A stretch of 64,000 nt of DNA from Cohnella endophytica (GTDB lineage: Bacteria > Bacillota > Bacilli > Paenibacillales > Paenibacillaceae), in the NCBI RefSeq assembly GCF_003628305.1, contig NZ_RBZM01000003.1, positions 124,001-188,000 on the forward strand. The letters run 5' to 3'. The notes below the pieces were generated by a model. The model made no database searches. It was not told the DNA's origin and saw only the letters and a program-made list of their open reading frames with translations. Shown here piece after piece: positions 57,078-64,000 of the stretch (its first letter is position 1; each line of letters starts with the position of its first letter). A program made the position numbers and the translations under genes.

Positions 57078-58253
57078 ATGCAGGTAAAATACATCACCAA
57101 TCTGGAGGAGTTACCGGGCTTGACCGATGGGGAGAGGGCTGCCTTAAAACAAGTGACCGATAAATTTGTTTTTCGGCTGAATAATTATTATTTGCAGCTG
57201 ATTGATTGGTCGGATCCGAATGACCCGATCAGAAAACTCGTGATTCCAAGTTCTAATGAACTTCGGGAATACGGCCGTTGGGACGCTTCCGATGAAGACA
57301 CGAACTATGTGGTTAAAGGATGTCAGCATAAATATCAAACGACGGCGTTATTGCTTGTTTCCGAAGTGTGCGGAGCTTACTGCAGATTTTGCTTTCGCAA
57401 GCGTTTGTTCCGGGCGGACGTGAAAGAGGCTATGCCGGACGTTCAAGACGGAATCGATTATATCGCGAGAACGCCTCAAATCAACAATGTGCTGCTGACC
57501 GGAGGTGATCCGCTGATCCTGGCGACCAATAAGCTTCGCAACCTTCTGGATGCCTTAAGATCAATCGAGCACGTGAAAATCATAAGAATCGGATCGAAAT
57601 TACCGGTCTTCAACCCCATGAGAATCTACGAAGACGAGCAACTGCTCGATACGATTCGGACTTATTCCACGGAAGAAAAACGGATCTATATCATGGCGCA
57701 TGTTAACCATCCAAGAGAGATCACGCAGGAAGCCCGAAAATGTTTTAAGGCACTTTACGATGCCGGAGCGATCGTCGTGAATCAGACTCCTATACTGAAA
57801 GGAATCAACGATAATCCGGCAGTACTCGGCGAATTGCTCGACCGGCTTTCATGGGCGGGCGTTACTCCTTATTACTTTTTCATTAACAGACCCGTGGCGG
57901 GTAACAGAGGGTTCGTTGTTTCGTTGGAAGAAGCCTATCGAATCGTAGAAGAAGCTAAATCCAGAACATCGGGATTAGGCAAACGAGTGAAGCTTTGCAT
58001 GAGTCATACATCGGGTAAAATCGAAATCCTCGCAGTCGAGAACGGCAAAGCTTATTTAAAGTATCATCAGTCGCGAGACGGAGATTATGGAAAGTTGATG
58101 ATTTTGGATTGTCCGGAAGAGGCTGCATGGTTTGACGATTTGCCCGGAAATGAAAAATATTGGAACAGACCGACCAAGAAAACGAACGAGATCATTTCCG
58201 TAAACGAAATGTCGGATATGCCTCAGAAAAAAATAAGCGAACAATTGAGGTGA
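57078..58253 (+). CDS. KamA-family radical-SAM aminomutase (lysine/glutamate 2,3-aminomutase-like)
   Basis: 391 residues. The radical-SAM 4Fe-4S motif is Cys98-x3-Cys102-x2-Cys105 (CGAYCRFC), followed by LLTGGDPL. A candidate PLP-binding lysine is Lys314 in SHTSGKIEI, where lysine 2,3-aminomutase has PGGGGK. The C-terminal Cys cluster that binds zinc in clostridial enzyme is absent, so it is a divergent member. Homologues move the alpha-amino group of lysine or glutamate to the beta position. Embedded between 2-AEP genes and upstream of ATP-grasp genes, it may supply a beta-amino acid for ligation. The next gene follows at 6 bp. Confidence 0.9.
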   Translation: MQVKYITNLEELPGLTDGERAALKQVTDKFVFRLNNYYLQLIDWSDPNDPIRKLVIPSSNELREYGRWDASDEDTNYVVKGCQHKYQTTALLLVSEVCGAYCRFCFRKRLFRADVKEAMPDVQDGIDYIARTPQINNVLLTGGDPLILATNKLRNLLDALRSIEHVKIIRIGSKLPVFNPMRIYEDEQLLDTIRTYSTEEKRIYIMAHVNHPREITQEARKCFKALYDAGAIVVNQTPILKGINDNPAVLGELLDRLSWAGVTPYYFFINRPVAGNRGFVVSLEEAYRIVEEAKSRTSGLGKRVKLCMSHTSGKIEILAVENGKAYLKYHQSRDGDYGKLMILDCPEEAAWFDDLPGNEKYWNRPTKKTNEIISVNEMSDMPQKKISEQLR

Positions 58254-58259
58254 ATAGGA

Positions 58260-59570
58260 ATGTATCGTTCAGAGCTGTTATCATCGAACATCCATCCGAT
58301 CATCGGAGTGTATCTAGGAAGCGGATCAATATCATTAAGAGAAATCGGAAAATATATCAGGATCAATAAACTCGTGAAAGCAAACAGAAGGGCAGGAACG
58401 ACGCTAGTCTTTTTCACCGCTAATGATTTGAATTTCTCGGAGGAAAATTTCGAAGGAGCTTACTTCGACGAAAAAGGGAAAAAGTGGCATAAAAAATTAT
58501 TCCCATTTCCGGATGTCGTATATATCCGAGGAGGCGGAGGCGAGACCGACGGCATTCTAGAAAGATTCGATGAGCTGGGAATCAAAAGAATCAATCCGAT
58601 CCATGCCTTTAATAAGAGCGAGTTATATCAATTCTTGAACGAAAACCATCATTTAAGTGCTCATTTACCAACTACCGTAAATGTTGATAAAAGGAACGAG
58701 ATCAAAAATACGATTCTAAAGTTCAGGAAAGCGTATGTGAAAGCGCACCGCGGCAGGAAAGGACTGCAAGTAATGCGTATCGAAAAATTGTCCAAGAAAC
58801 CGGGTTACTTATACAGTTATTCGATTATTGGCAGATTGGTTCGCAGGAAAGCAAATAATATGCAAAGCTTGCTTAAAAACATCAATACCTTTTTCGGAGA
58901 TAAAAAGGTGATCGTCCAAAGAGCGATCGATCTGGTGAGGATCAACAAAAACCGTCTCGTCGATTTTCGGGCGGAAGTGCAAAGAAACAAAAATAACGAA
59001 ATCGACATCGTCGGAATATGCGTTAGGGTAGGCAGCCCCAATTCCCCCATTACGACCCATTCGTCCGCTTATCGATACGACGTTTTTCTCCCTAAGCTAT
59101 TTCCCCGTTATACCGCCAAGCAATTAATGGTTTTGAAAAGAAATATTAAAGAGTTTTTACACGAAGTTTATTTGGGCGTGGAGAAAAAGTACGGAAAATT
59201 CGGGGAAATCGGAATTGACTTTGCCGTGGATAGAAAAGGGAAAATATGGCTCATTGAATGCAATGCCCAATCGGCCAAAGTTTCAATCGTCAAAGCGTAT
59301 GGACTTAAGGCGGAGAGGGTTTTCTTAAACCCGCTGGAATACGCGAAAACGATAAACTATTCCGACAGAAACTTTTTCGACCTTGTCGATGTTCCTGCGG
59401 CAGTCGAAGCGGAAGTAGAAGTAAAAGCAGAAGTAAAAGCGGTAGAACCGGTAGAAGCATCGGAAACAGTAGAAGCATCAGAAGCGGTAGAAGCATCTGA
59501 AGCATCTGGAGCAGTTGAAGCAGTTGAAGCGGTAGAAGCAGCAGAAGTTTCAATAGAAGAAGTTTCTTAA
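58260..59570 (+). CDS. YheC/YheD-type ATP-grasp protein with acidic repeat tail
   Basis: 436 residues. The ATP-grasp region (about 120-370) shows KAHRGRKGLQVMRIE, KVIVQRAIDL, VDFRAEVQRN, FGEIGIDFAVDRKGKIWLIECNAQ, as in B. subtilis YheC/YheD spore-coat-associated proteins. ATP-grasp enzymes join a carboxylate to an amine or thiol via acyl phosphate. The final 50 residues (VEAVEASEAVEAS and so on) are a Glu/Val/Ala low-complexity tail unlike the other three copies and may be a modification substrate or spacer. Starts after GAGGTGAATAGG, coupled to the KamA-like gene. Confidence 0.85.
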   Translation: MYRSELLSSNIHPIIGVYLGSGSISLREIGKYIRINKLVKANRRAGTTLVFFTANDLNFSEENFEGAYFDEKGKKWHKKLFPFPDVVYIRGGGGETDGILERFDELGIKRINPIHAFNKSELYQFLNENHHLSAHLPTTVNVDKRNEIKNTILKFRKAYVKAHRGRKGLQVMRIEKLSKKPGYLYSYSIIGRLVRRKANNMQSLLKNINTFFGDKKVIVQRAIDLVRINKNRLVDFRAEVQRNKNNEIDIVGICVRVGSPNSPITTHSSAYRYDVFLPKLFPRYTAKQLMVLKRNIKEFLHEVYLGVEKKYGKFGEIGIDFAVDRKGKIWLIECNAQSAKVSIVKAYGLKAERVFLNPLEYAKTINYSDRNFFDLVDVPAAVEAEVEVKAEVKAVEPVEASETVEASEAVEASEASGAVEAVEAVEAAEVSIEEVS

Positions 59571-59610
59571 GCTCTCATGAAAGTTGACTGCAGGAAGGTG
59601 CGAATCATCG

Positions 59611-60771
59611 ATGATCAACACCAAAATATTTGGGAGAGAGCTGAAAAAAAGGGGTTTTGATTTTTACGTTGGTGTTCCATGCTCTTTCTTAAAAAATTTA
59701 ATCAATTATGCCATCAATGAGAGCGAATATATCGGAGCGGCAAACGAGGGGGATGCGGTCGCTATTGCTTCCGGCGCTTTATTGGGAGGGAAGAAACCGA
59801 TTGTTCTCATGCAAAACTCGGGTCTCGCGAACGCCGTATCGCCGCTGGTGTCTCTTAATTATCCGTTTCGCATTCCGGTATTGGGATTCGTCAGCTGGCG
59901 AGGGCAACCCGGCGAACAAGATGAACCGCAGCATGAACTAATGGGACGAATAACGACAAACTTGCTTGATTCCATGCAAGTAAAGTGGATGTACTTGTCT
60001 GCCGATTTCAAGAAAGCCAAACGACAGATTTCGCTGGCAGCCAAGTATATCGAGAGCGGTCATCCCTTTTTCTTCGTCGTAAAAAAAGGAAGCTTCGAAC
60101 CGGAGATCCTGCAAGAACAAGAACGTTATTTCAGCGTTAATCAAGAAAACATCGGCCAACGGGCCGACAATCAGCTGCCTACCCGTCAGGAAGCATTACG
60201 GGTCATCAATGAATGCAAAGACGGCCAAACCGCCCAACTCGCGACGACCGGAAAAACGGGTAGGCAATTGTACGAAATCGAAGATGCGTGCAATAACCTT
60301 TATATGGTCGGTTCAATGGGGTGCATCGCCTCTTTCGGCCTCGGGCTGTCGGTCAGTAAACCCGATTTCGATATCGTAGTTATCGACGGAGACGGCTCGC
60401 TGCTAATGAGGATGGGGAGCATGGCGACGATTGGCTACTACAATCCGCAGAATATGATTCATATTTTACTGGATAACAATGCCCATGATTCTACGGGAGG
60501 GCAGAAGACGGTTTCCCATAACGTTAACTTCATCAATATTGCTTCTTCCTGCGGTTACGTGAAATCCATTTACATTCACGATCTTAATGAGCTGAATAAA
60601 TGCTTGAACGAATGGAAATTAACGAAAGGTTTGACCTTTCTTCATCTTAAAATTTCTCCAGGCACGGAAGATCAGTTAAGTCGGCCGGCAATTAAACCCT
60701 ACGAGGTCAAAGAACGGCTAGCGACGTTTTTGAACCGTAATGTCTCCGAATCGAGAGGAGCGAGAAGTTGA
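59611..60771 (+). CDS. ppd: Phosphonopyruvate decarboxylase
   Basis: 386 residues of the thiamine-diphosphate fold: an N-terminal PYR domain (DFYVGVPCSFLKNLI, ANEGDAVAIASGA) and C-terminal PP domain with the TPP motif IDGDGSLLMRMGS...LDNN. It decarboxylates phosphonopyruvate to phosphonoacetaldehyde, pulling the unfavourable PEP mutase equilibrium forward. I use ATG 59611 (MINTKIFGRELKKRGFDF), matching known starts; a TTG at 59584 is the alternative. The next gene overlaps its stop. Confidence 0.94.
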   Translation: MINTKIFGRELKKRGFDFYVGVPCSFLKNLINYAINESEYIGAANEGDAVAIASGALLGGKKPIVLMQNSGLANAVSPLVSLNYPFRIPVLGFVSWRGQPGEQDEPQHELMGRITTNLLDSMQVKWMYLSADFKKAKRQISLAAKYIESGHPFFFVVKKGSFEPEILQEQERYFSVNQENIGQRADNQLPTRQEALRVINECKDGQTAQLATTGKTGRQLYEIEDACNNLYMVGSMGCIASFGLGLSVSKPDFDIVVIDGDGSLLMRMGSMATIGYYNPQNMIHILLDNNAHDSTGGQKTVSHNVNFINIASSCGYVKSIYIHDLNELNKCLNEWKLTKGLTFLHLKISPGTEDQLSRPAIKPYEVKERLATFLNRNVSESRGARS

Positions 60772-61892
60772 TGAAGCTTGCCGGCAGAAAAATCTTACTC
60801 ACTCCCGGTCCCGCAACGACAACGTATGGCGTTAAACTTGCCCAAGTCGTGCCCGATATTTGCCCGCGCGAAAAGGAATTCGGCCGATTGCTGAAATCCG
60901 TGTGCACTGAATTGACCCGTATCGTTTCGGATTCGGAGAAATATACGACGATATTGTTCGGGGGTTCGGGCACGGCTGCGGTCGAGTCGATATTAAGTTC
61001 CGTCGTGGAGCGCGACGGTCTGGTCCTGATCGTGAATAACGGCGCCTACGGCAAACGGATGTGCGAAATTGCGGAAGCTTACGGTTTGGGGCATCTGGTA
61101 TTTCACAGTCCTGCTCATTCCGCGCTTGACCTGACGGCATTGGAATCGCTTCTGGACAAAAGCCGACGGAAAATCACCCATATGGCAGTCGTTCACCACG
61201 AGACAACGACCGGACTTCTGAACGACATAGACGCGATCGGCGCTTTGTGCCTGAAATACGGGATACATCTGATCGTGGATGCCATAAGTTCTTTTGCAGC
61301 CATTCCGATCGACATGCGCAAGATGAATATTCATTATCTCGCGGCAAGTTCCAATAAAAATCTGCAAGCTATGGCCGGCATCTCGTTCGTAGTAGCGGAA
61401 ACCGAGTTATTGGAAAAGAACAATCCGAGTAAACCGAAAAATTATTATCTCGATTTGCACGCCCAATACCGTTTTTTCTCGGAAACCTATCAAACCCGCT
61501 TTACTCCGCCCGTTCAAACCCTTTACGCGCTTATACAAGCGATAGAGGAATTGAAGGAAGAGGGGGTCGACCAAAGATACGCGCGTTATAAGAAATGCTG
61601 GGAAACGTTAATCGCCGGCATTACGCGTCTGGGTTTGAAATATATCGCCAGCGACAACCTGCATTCCAAGCTTGTTACTTCCATTTTCGAACCGAACGTG
61701 GAAGGGTACAGCTTCAAAGAGATGCACGACTATTTGCACAGTAGGGGCTATACGATTTATCCGGGCAAACTCGACGAATTTAAAACATTCAGGATCGCGA
61801 ATATCGGCGATATCACTTTCAAGGATATAGAGTCTTTTTTGATGCTGCTTGAAACCTATCTTAATCGGAAAGGGTTTGTTAAAGATGTATAA
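60771..61892 (+). CDS. 2-aminoethylphosphonate transaminase
   Basis: About 373 residues of fold-type I PLP aminotransferase, class V (AEPT type). KILLTPGPATTT opens the protein, GGSGTAAVES and VDAISSFA are cofactor-binding segments, and Lys196 in ASSNKNLQA is the probable Schiff-base lysine. It should convert phosphonoacetaldehyde to 2-aminoethylphosphonate. Stop and start overlap with ppd; TTG 60768 is the alternative start. In this biosynthetic context it runs in the synthesis direction, unlike PhnW in degradation. Confidence 0.92.
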   Translation: MKLAGRKILLTPGPATTTYGVKLAQVVPDICPREKEFGRLLKSVCTELTRIVSDSEKYTTILFGGSGTAAVESILSSVVERDGLVLIVNNGAYGKRMCEIAEAYGLGHLVFHSPAHSALDLTALESLLDKSRRKITHMAVVHHETTTGLLNDIDAIGALCLKYGIHLIVDAISSFAAIPIDMRKMNIHYLAASSNKNLQAMAGISFVVAETELLEKNNPSKPKNYYLDLHAQYRFFSETYQTRFTPPVQTLYALIQAIEELKEEGVDQRYARYKKCWETLIAGITRLGLKYIASDNLHSKLVTSIFEPNVEGYSFKEMHDYLHSRGYTIYPGKLDEFKTFRIANIGDITFKDIESFLMLLETYLNRKGFVKDV

Positions 61893-61931
61893 GGAGGTGA
61901 TCGTATCGTACACACCGTTATTAGAAGCAAA

Positions 61932-62645
61932 ATGAAAAAGGGACTTGCCGTTATGGATGATCCCATTATGAAACATTATGTTCCGGATACGGAATGGTTT
62001 GATCAATCCAGTCTCGAAAAAATGCTGCGAACCTATGACCTCGTTTATATCAAACCGGATGTCGGGAGACAAGGGAATGGAATTATCCGGGTCAAGAGAC
62101 TTAAGGCCGGAGACTATAAGATTTCGTATAAACATTCCTCACACTTATGCTCGCGAGATAAAGTTTATTCGACGATCAAAGAAATACTAGATCCGGATAA
62201 GGAATATCTCGTTCAGCGAGGAATTGATTTGGCAACTTATCGGCGTCGTCCATTCGATGTGCGGGTTGTCCTGCAAAAGCCTCGGGACAGGTGGCGCGCG
62301 ACGTTAATGTGCGCCAAAGTCGCGCCGCAAAGGTCCTCGGTCGTCACGAATGTATCGAAGGGGGCAAAGGATTACAATCTTTACAGACTGCTTAATAGAA
62401 CCGATCAGCCATTGAGAAGATCGGAGATTATTCGGGATTTGATTGATGCCTCCCAACAAATCGCGCAAATTTTAGGCTCCCGTTTTCCGCTCGAAATTTT
62501 AGGTTTGGATATGGCGATTGATAAGAGAGGGAATATCTGGTTTATCGAAGCCAATACGAAACCGGATTGCAAGGGCTTGGAGAAGATCGACCGGAAGCTC
62601 TATCGAAAATATCTAAGGGCAAAAAAAATAATGCGCGACGGGTGA
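61932..62645 (+). CDS. YheC/YheD-type ATP-grasp protein 2
   Basis: 237 residues from ATG 61932, but likely longer at the N-terminus. The strongest ribosome site (AAGGAGG 61891-61897) is 34 bp upstream. In-frame codons from 61905 would add VHTVIRSK, matching the VHHVKSK opening of the next paralogue, but no ATG/GTG/TTG is available and ATC 61905 is the codon at ideal spacing. ATP-grasp motifs: IKPDVGRQGNGIIRV, YLVQRGIDL, FDVRVVLQK, LGLDMAIDKRGNIWFIEANTKP. Close relative of the neighbouring ATP-grasp genes. Confidence 0.85.
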   Translation: MKKGLAVMDDPIMKHYVPDTEWFDQSSLEKMLRTYDLVYIKPDVGRQGNGIIRVKRLKAGDYKISYKHSSHLCSRDKVYSTIKEILDPDKEYLVQRGIDLATYRRRPFDVRVVLQKPRDRWRATLMCAKVAPQRSSVVTNVSKGAKDYNLYRLLNRTDQPLRRSEIIRDLIDASQQIAQILGSRFPLEILGLDMAIDKRGNIWFIEANTKPDCKGLEKIDRKLYRKYLRAKKIMRDG

Positions 62646-62649
62646 TTTT

Positions 62650-63399
62650 ATGGCGATTGAGGTACATCATGTAAAAAGCAAGCTTGCAGTGGCCTACCAG
62701 CTCATACACACGCCTGGGGTTTCCCGTCATATTCCTGACACGGAATTGCTGCGGGAGAGCACATTCTACAAGATGATAAGAAAGCATGACATAGTCTATC
62801 TCAAACCGGACCGGGGAAGAAAATCAAGAGGCGTCATTCGGATCGAGAAGTTGAAGAAGGACCTTTTTATACTGAGGGAAGGCACTGAAAAGACCTACGT
62901 CCGCTCGGAGGATCTCTGGGCAAAAGTGAAGGGCATGACTGAGGACAGCAAGTATATTATCCAGCGGGCGGTTAACAGCGTGACGAAGGACGGCAGACCC
63001 TTTGATCTTCGTTGCCATAGCCTGAGAGTGAATGGGAGATGGAAAGTCGGAGGGATCTGCGGGAGGCTCGGGGAGAAGGGAAGTATCGTGACAACCTCGC
63101 ATTACGGGGGGACCCCGACATTACTCGCTACGCTCTTTAAACGACATTTGGGATTAACCTATAAGGAAAGAACAAAACTGAATCGGAAATTAGAAAGATG
63201 CGTCGTGAAAACCGTGAGGCAAGTGAGCCATATGTTTCCCAATTTGTATGAGTTCGCCGTCGACATCGGAATCGATCCCCATAATAGAATCTGGATTTAC
63301 GAAGTTAACATCGAACCGTTGATCAGAGGGAATTTCAAGTTGCTTCCTGATCAAACTCTCTATCGAAAAATTAAAAGAATGAGGGAAATTGCAAGATAA
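62650..63399 (+). CDS. YheC/YheD-type ATP-grasp protein 3
   Basis: 249 residues, paralogous along its whole length to the previous gene (HIPDTELL / YVPDTEWF; YLKPDRGRKSRGVIRI; YIIQRAVNSV; FDLRCHSLRV; VDIGIDPHNRIWIYEVN). The nucleotide- and Mg2+-binding elements look present. Four bp after the preceding gene, so translationally coupled. Substrates are unknown; by context, an aminophosphonate or beta-amino acid is possible. Confidence 0.86.
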   Translation: MAIEVHHVKSKLAVAYQLIHTPGVSRHIPDTELLRESTFYKMIRKHDIVYLKPDRGRKSRGVIRIEKLKKDLFILREGTEKTYVRSEDLWAKVKGMTEDSKYIIQRAVNSVTKDGRPFDLRCHSLRVNGRWKVGGICGRLGEKGSIVTTSHYGGTPTLLATLFKRHLGLTYKERTKLNRKLERCVVKTVRQVSHMFPNLYEFAVDIGIDPHNRIWIYEVNIEPLIRGNFKLLPDQTLYRKIKRMREIAR

Positions 63400-63431
63400 G
63401 CATATTTCGCAACGAAGAAAGGAATGATGGA

Positions 63432-64000
63432 ATGGGCTCAACGTGGGATCCTTCAAAGTGGGAGATTCATCGGTTATATTCCAGACATCCTTCTCTCTAT
63501 AAACTTTTGCCGCAGACAACGCTTCTGAGTATCAATTCTCTTTCGGAATATTTGGATAAATATCATTCGGTATATATCAAAGGAAAGAGGGAACATACCG
63601 GCTTAGGAATTATTAAAGCATGGAAAACGGATGATGGATATCGATTCGTTAAAGTGAAGGGCGAACCGGTTGACGTGCGATCGATCGAAGATCTATATCA
63701 TAAGCTTAAAGACGGACGGCGCGGAAATTCCGTACTCGTCCAAAGGGCAATTGATTTGGCCCACATTAAGGAAAGACCCTTCTCCATTCGCGTAATGCTG
63801 ATGCGAGACGGGAAAGAAAAATGGCAGTACGCGGGGATGCTGGCGAAGGTTGCGGGAGAGCGCAGCATCGTAACCAATGTTCGTCGCGGCGGAGGTTATG
63901 CCACCACGATCGAAGATGCTTTAGCCAAATCCTTAGGCTACGATCACGAGCGAATCGAGAGCGTAAAACGCGAGTTGATCGACAATAGTTATAAATTGAT
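63432..64000 (+). CDS. YheC/YheD-type ATP-grasp protein 4, 3'-truncated by the window edge
   Basis: A frame from ATG 63432 (MGSTWDPSKWEIHRLYSRHP), with GAAAGGA at good spacing, stays open for 189 codons to the edge. It shows the family segments YIKGKREHTGLGIIKA, VLVQRAIDL, FSIRVMLMRDG and AGERSIVTNVRRGGGY; the catalytic C-terminal part lies outside. Fourth consecutive-type member in this operon. Confidence 0.85.
   Translation, partial: MGSTWDPSKWEIHRLYSRHPSLYKLLPQTTLLSINSLSEYLDKYHSVYIKGKREHTGLGIIKAWKTDDGYRFVKVKGEPVDVRSIEDLYHKLKDGRRGNSVLVQRAIDLAHIKERPFSIRVMLMRDGKEKWQYAGMLAKVAGERSIVTNVRRGGGYATTIEDALAKSLGYDHERIESVKRELIDNSYKL

Noticed and set aside
60771-61892. Transaminase as evidence for phosphonate degradation (PhnW)
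   Set aside because: No phosphonoacetaldehyde hydrolase (PhnX), PhnA/PhnY or C-P lyase gene is nearby, and PEP mutase plus decarboxylase indicate synthesis.

Overview
The window looks like a chromosomal segment of a Gram-positive, endospore-forming bacterium of the Paenibacillaceae (Paenibacillus/Cohnella type). The reasons are: YesM/YesN-type two-component systems beside sugar ABC transporters, a GH66 protein, an SLH-domain protein, EcsAB, an MntR-type box before an Nramp gene, a BclB-type collagen-like exosporium protein and several YheC/YheD-type ATP-grasp proteins. No rRNA, tRNA, CRISPR array, insertion sequence or prophage was recognised. Domain and family calls rest on reading motifs, not on database searches.

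Layout. 1-2.4 kb: end of a chemoreceptor gene, then a divergent HxlR regulator/pirin pair. 2.8-12.6 kb: a carbohydrate locus with a lipoprotein solute-binding protein, two permeases, an intracellular GH66 enzyme, a YesM-type kinase, a YesN-type regulator and a second solute-binding lipoprotein; no ATPase gene is present, so a shared one is probably used. 12.7-18.0 kb: a 1354-residue secreted DUF5695-like/LamG/discoidin-like protein and its LacI-family regulator, with near-identical operators before each. 18.2-28.0 kb: PHP phosphatase, LysR regulator, DHA2 drug exporter with PadR regulator and twin palindromes, UMF1-type MFS protein, zinc phospholipase C-like protein, CheX-like protein, SDR and an RNA helicase. 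28.1-30.8 kb: a kinase/regulator/membrane-protein operon. 31.0-34.6 kb: cysJI. 34.8-38.4 kb: SLH protein and ecsAB. 38.6-45.6 kb: aminotransferase, PPOX protein with divergent MocR/PdxR-type regulator, AraC regulator, psd and mntH.

45.9 kb to the right edge is the unusual part. All genes are on the + strand. First comes a 2187-residue protein built of roughly 180 ten-residue repeats, preceded by a very good match to a sigma-K promoter. A collagen-like Gly-Ala-Thr protein with a BclB-type C-terminus and a TPR-containing family 2 glycosyltransferase follow. Then comes an apparent operon with all three enzymes for 2-aminoethylphosphonate (PEP mutase, phosphonopyruvate decarboxylase, 2-AEP transaminase), interleaved with a KamA-family radical-SAM aminomutase and four YheC/YheD-type ATP-grasp proteins, the last cut by the window edge. 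My inference is a spore-surface system in which an aminophosphonate, and perhaps a beta-amino acid, is made and then ligated by ATP-grasp enzymes to a peptide, protein or glycan of the spore coat or exosporium. This part is visibly more AT-rich than the rest.
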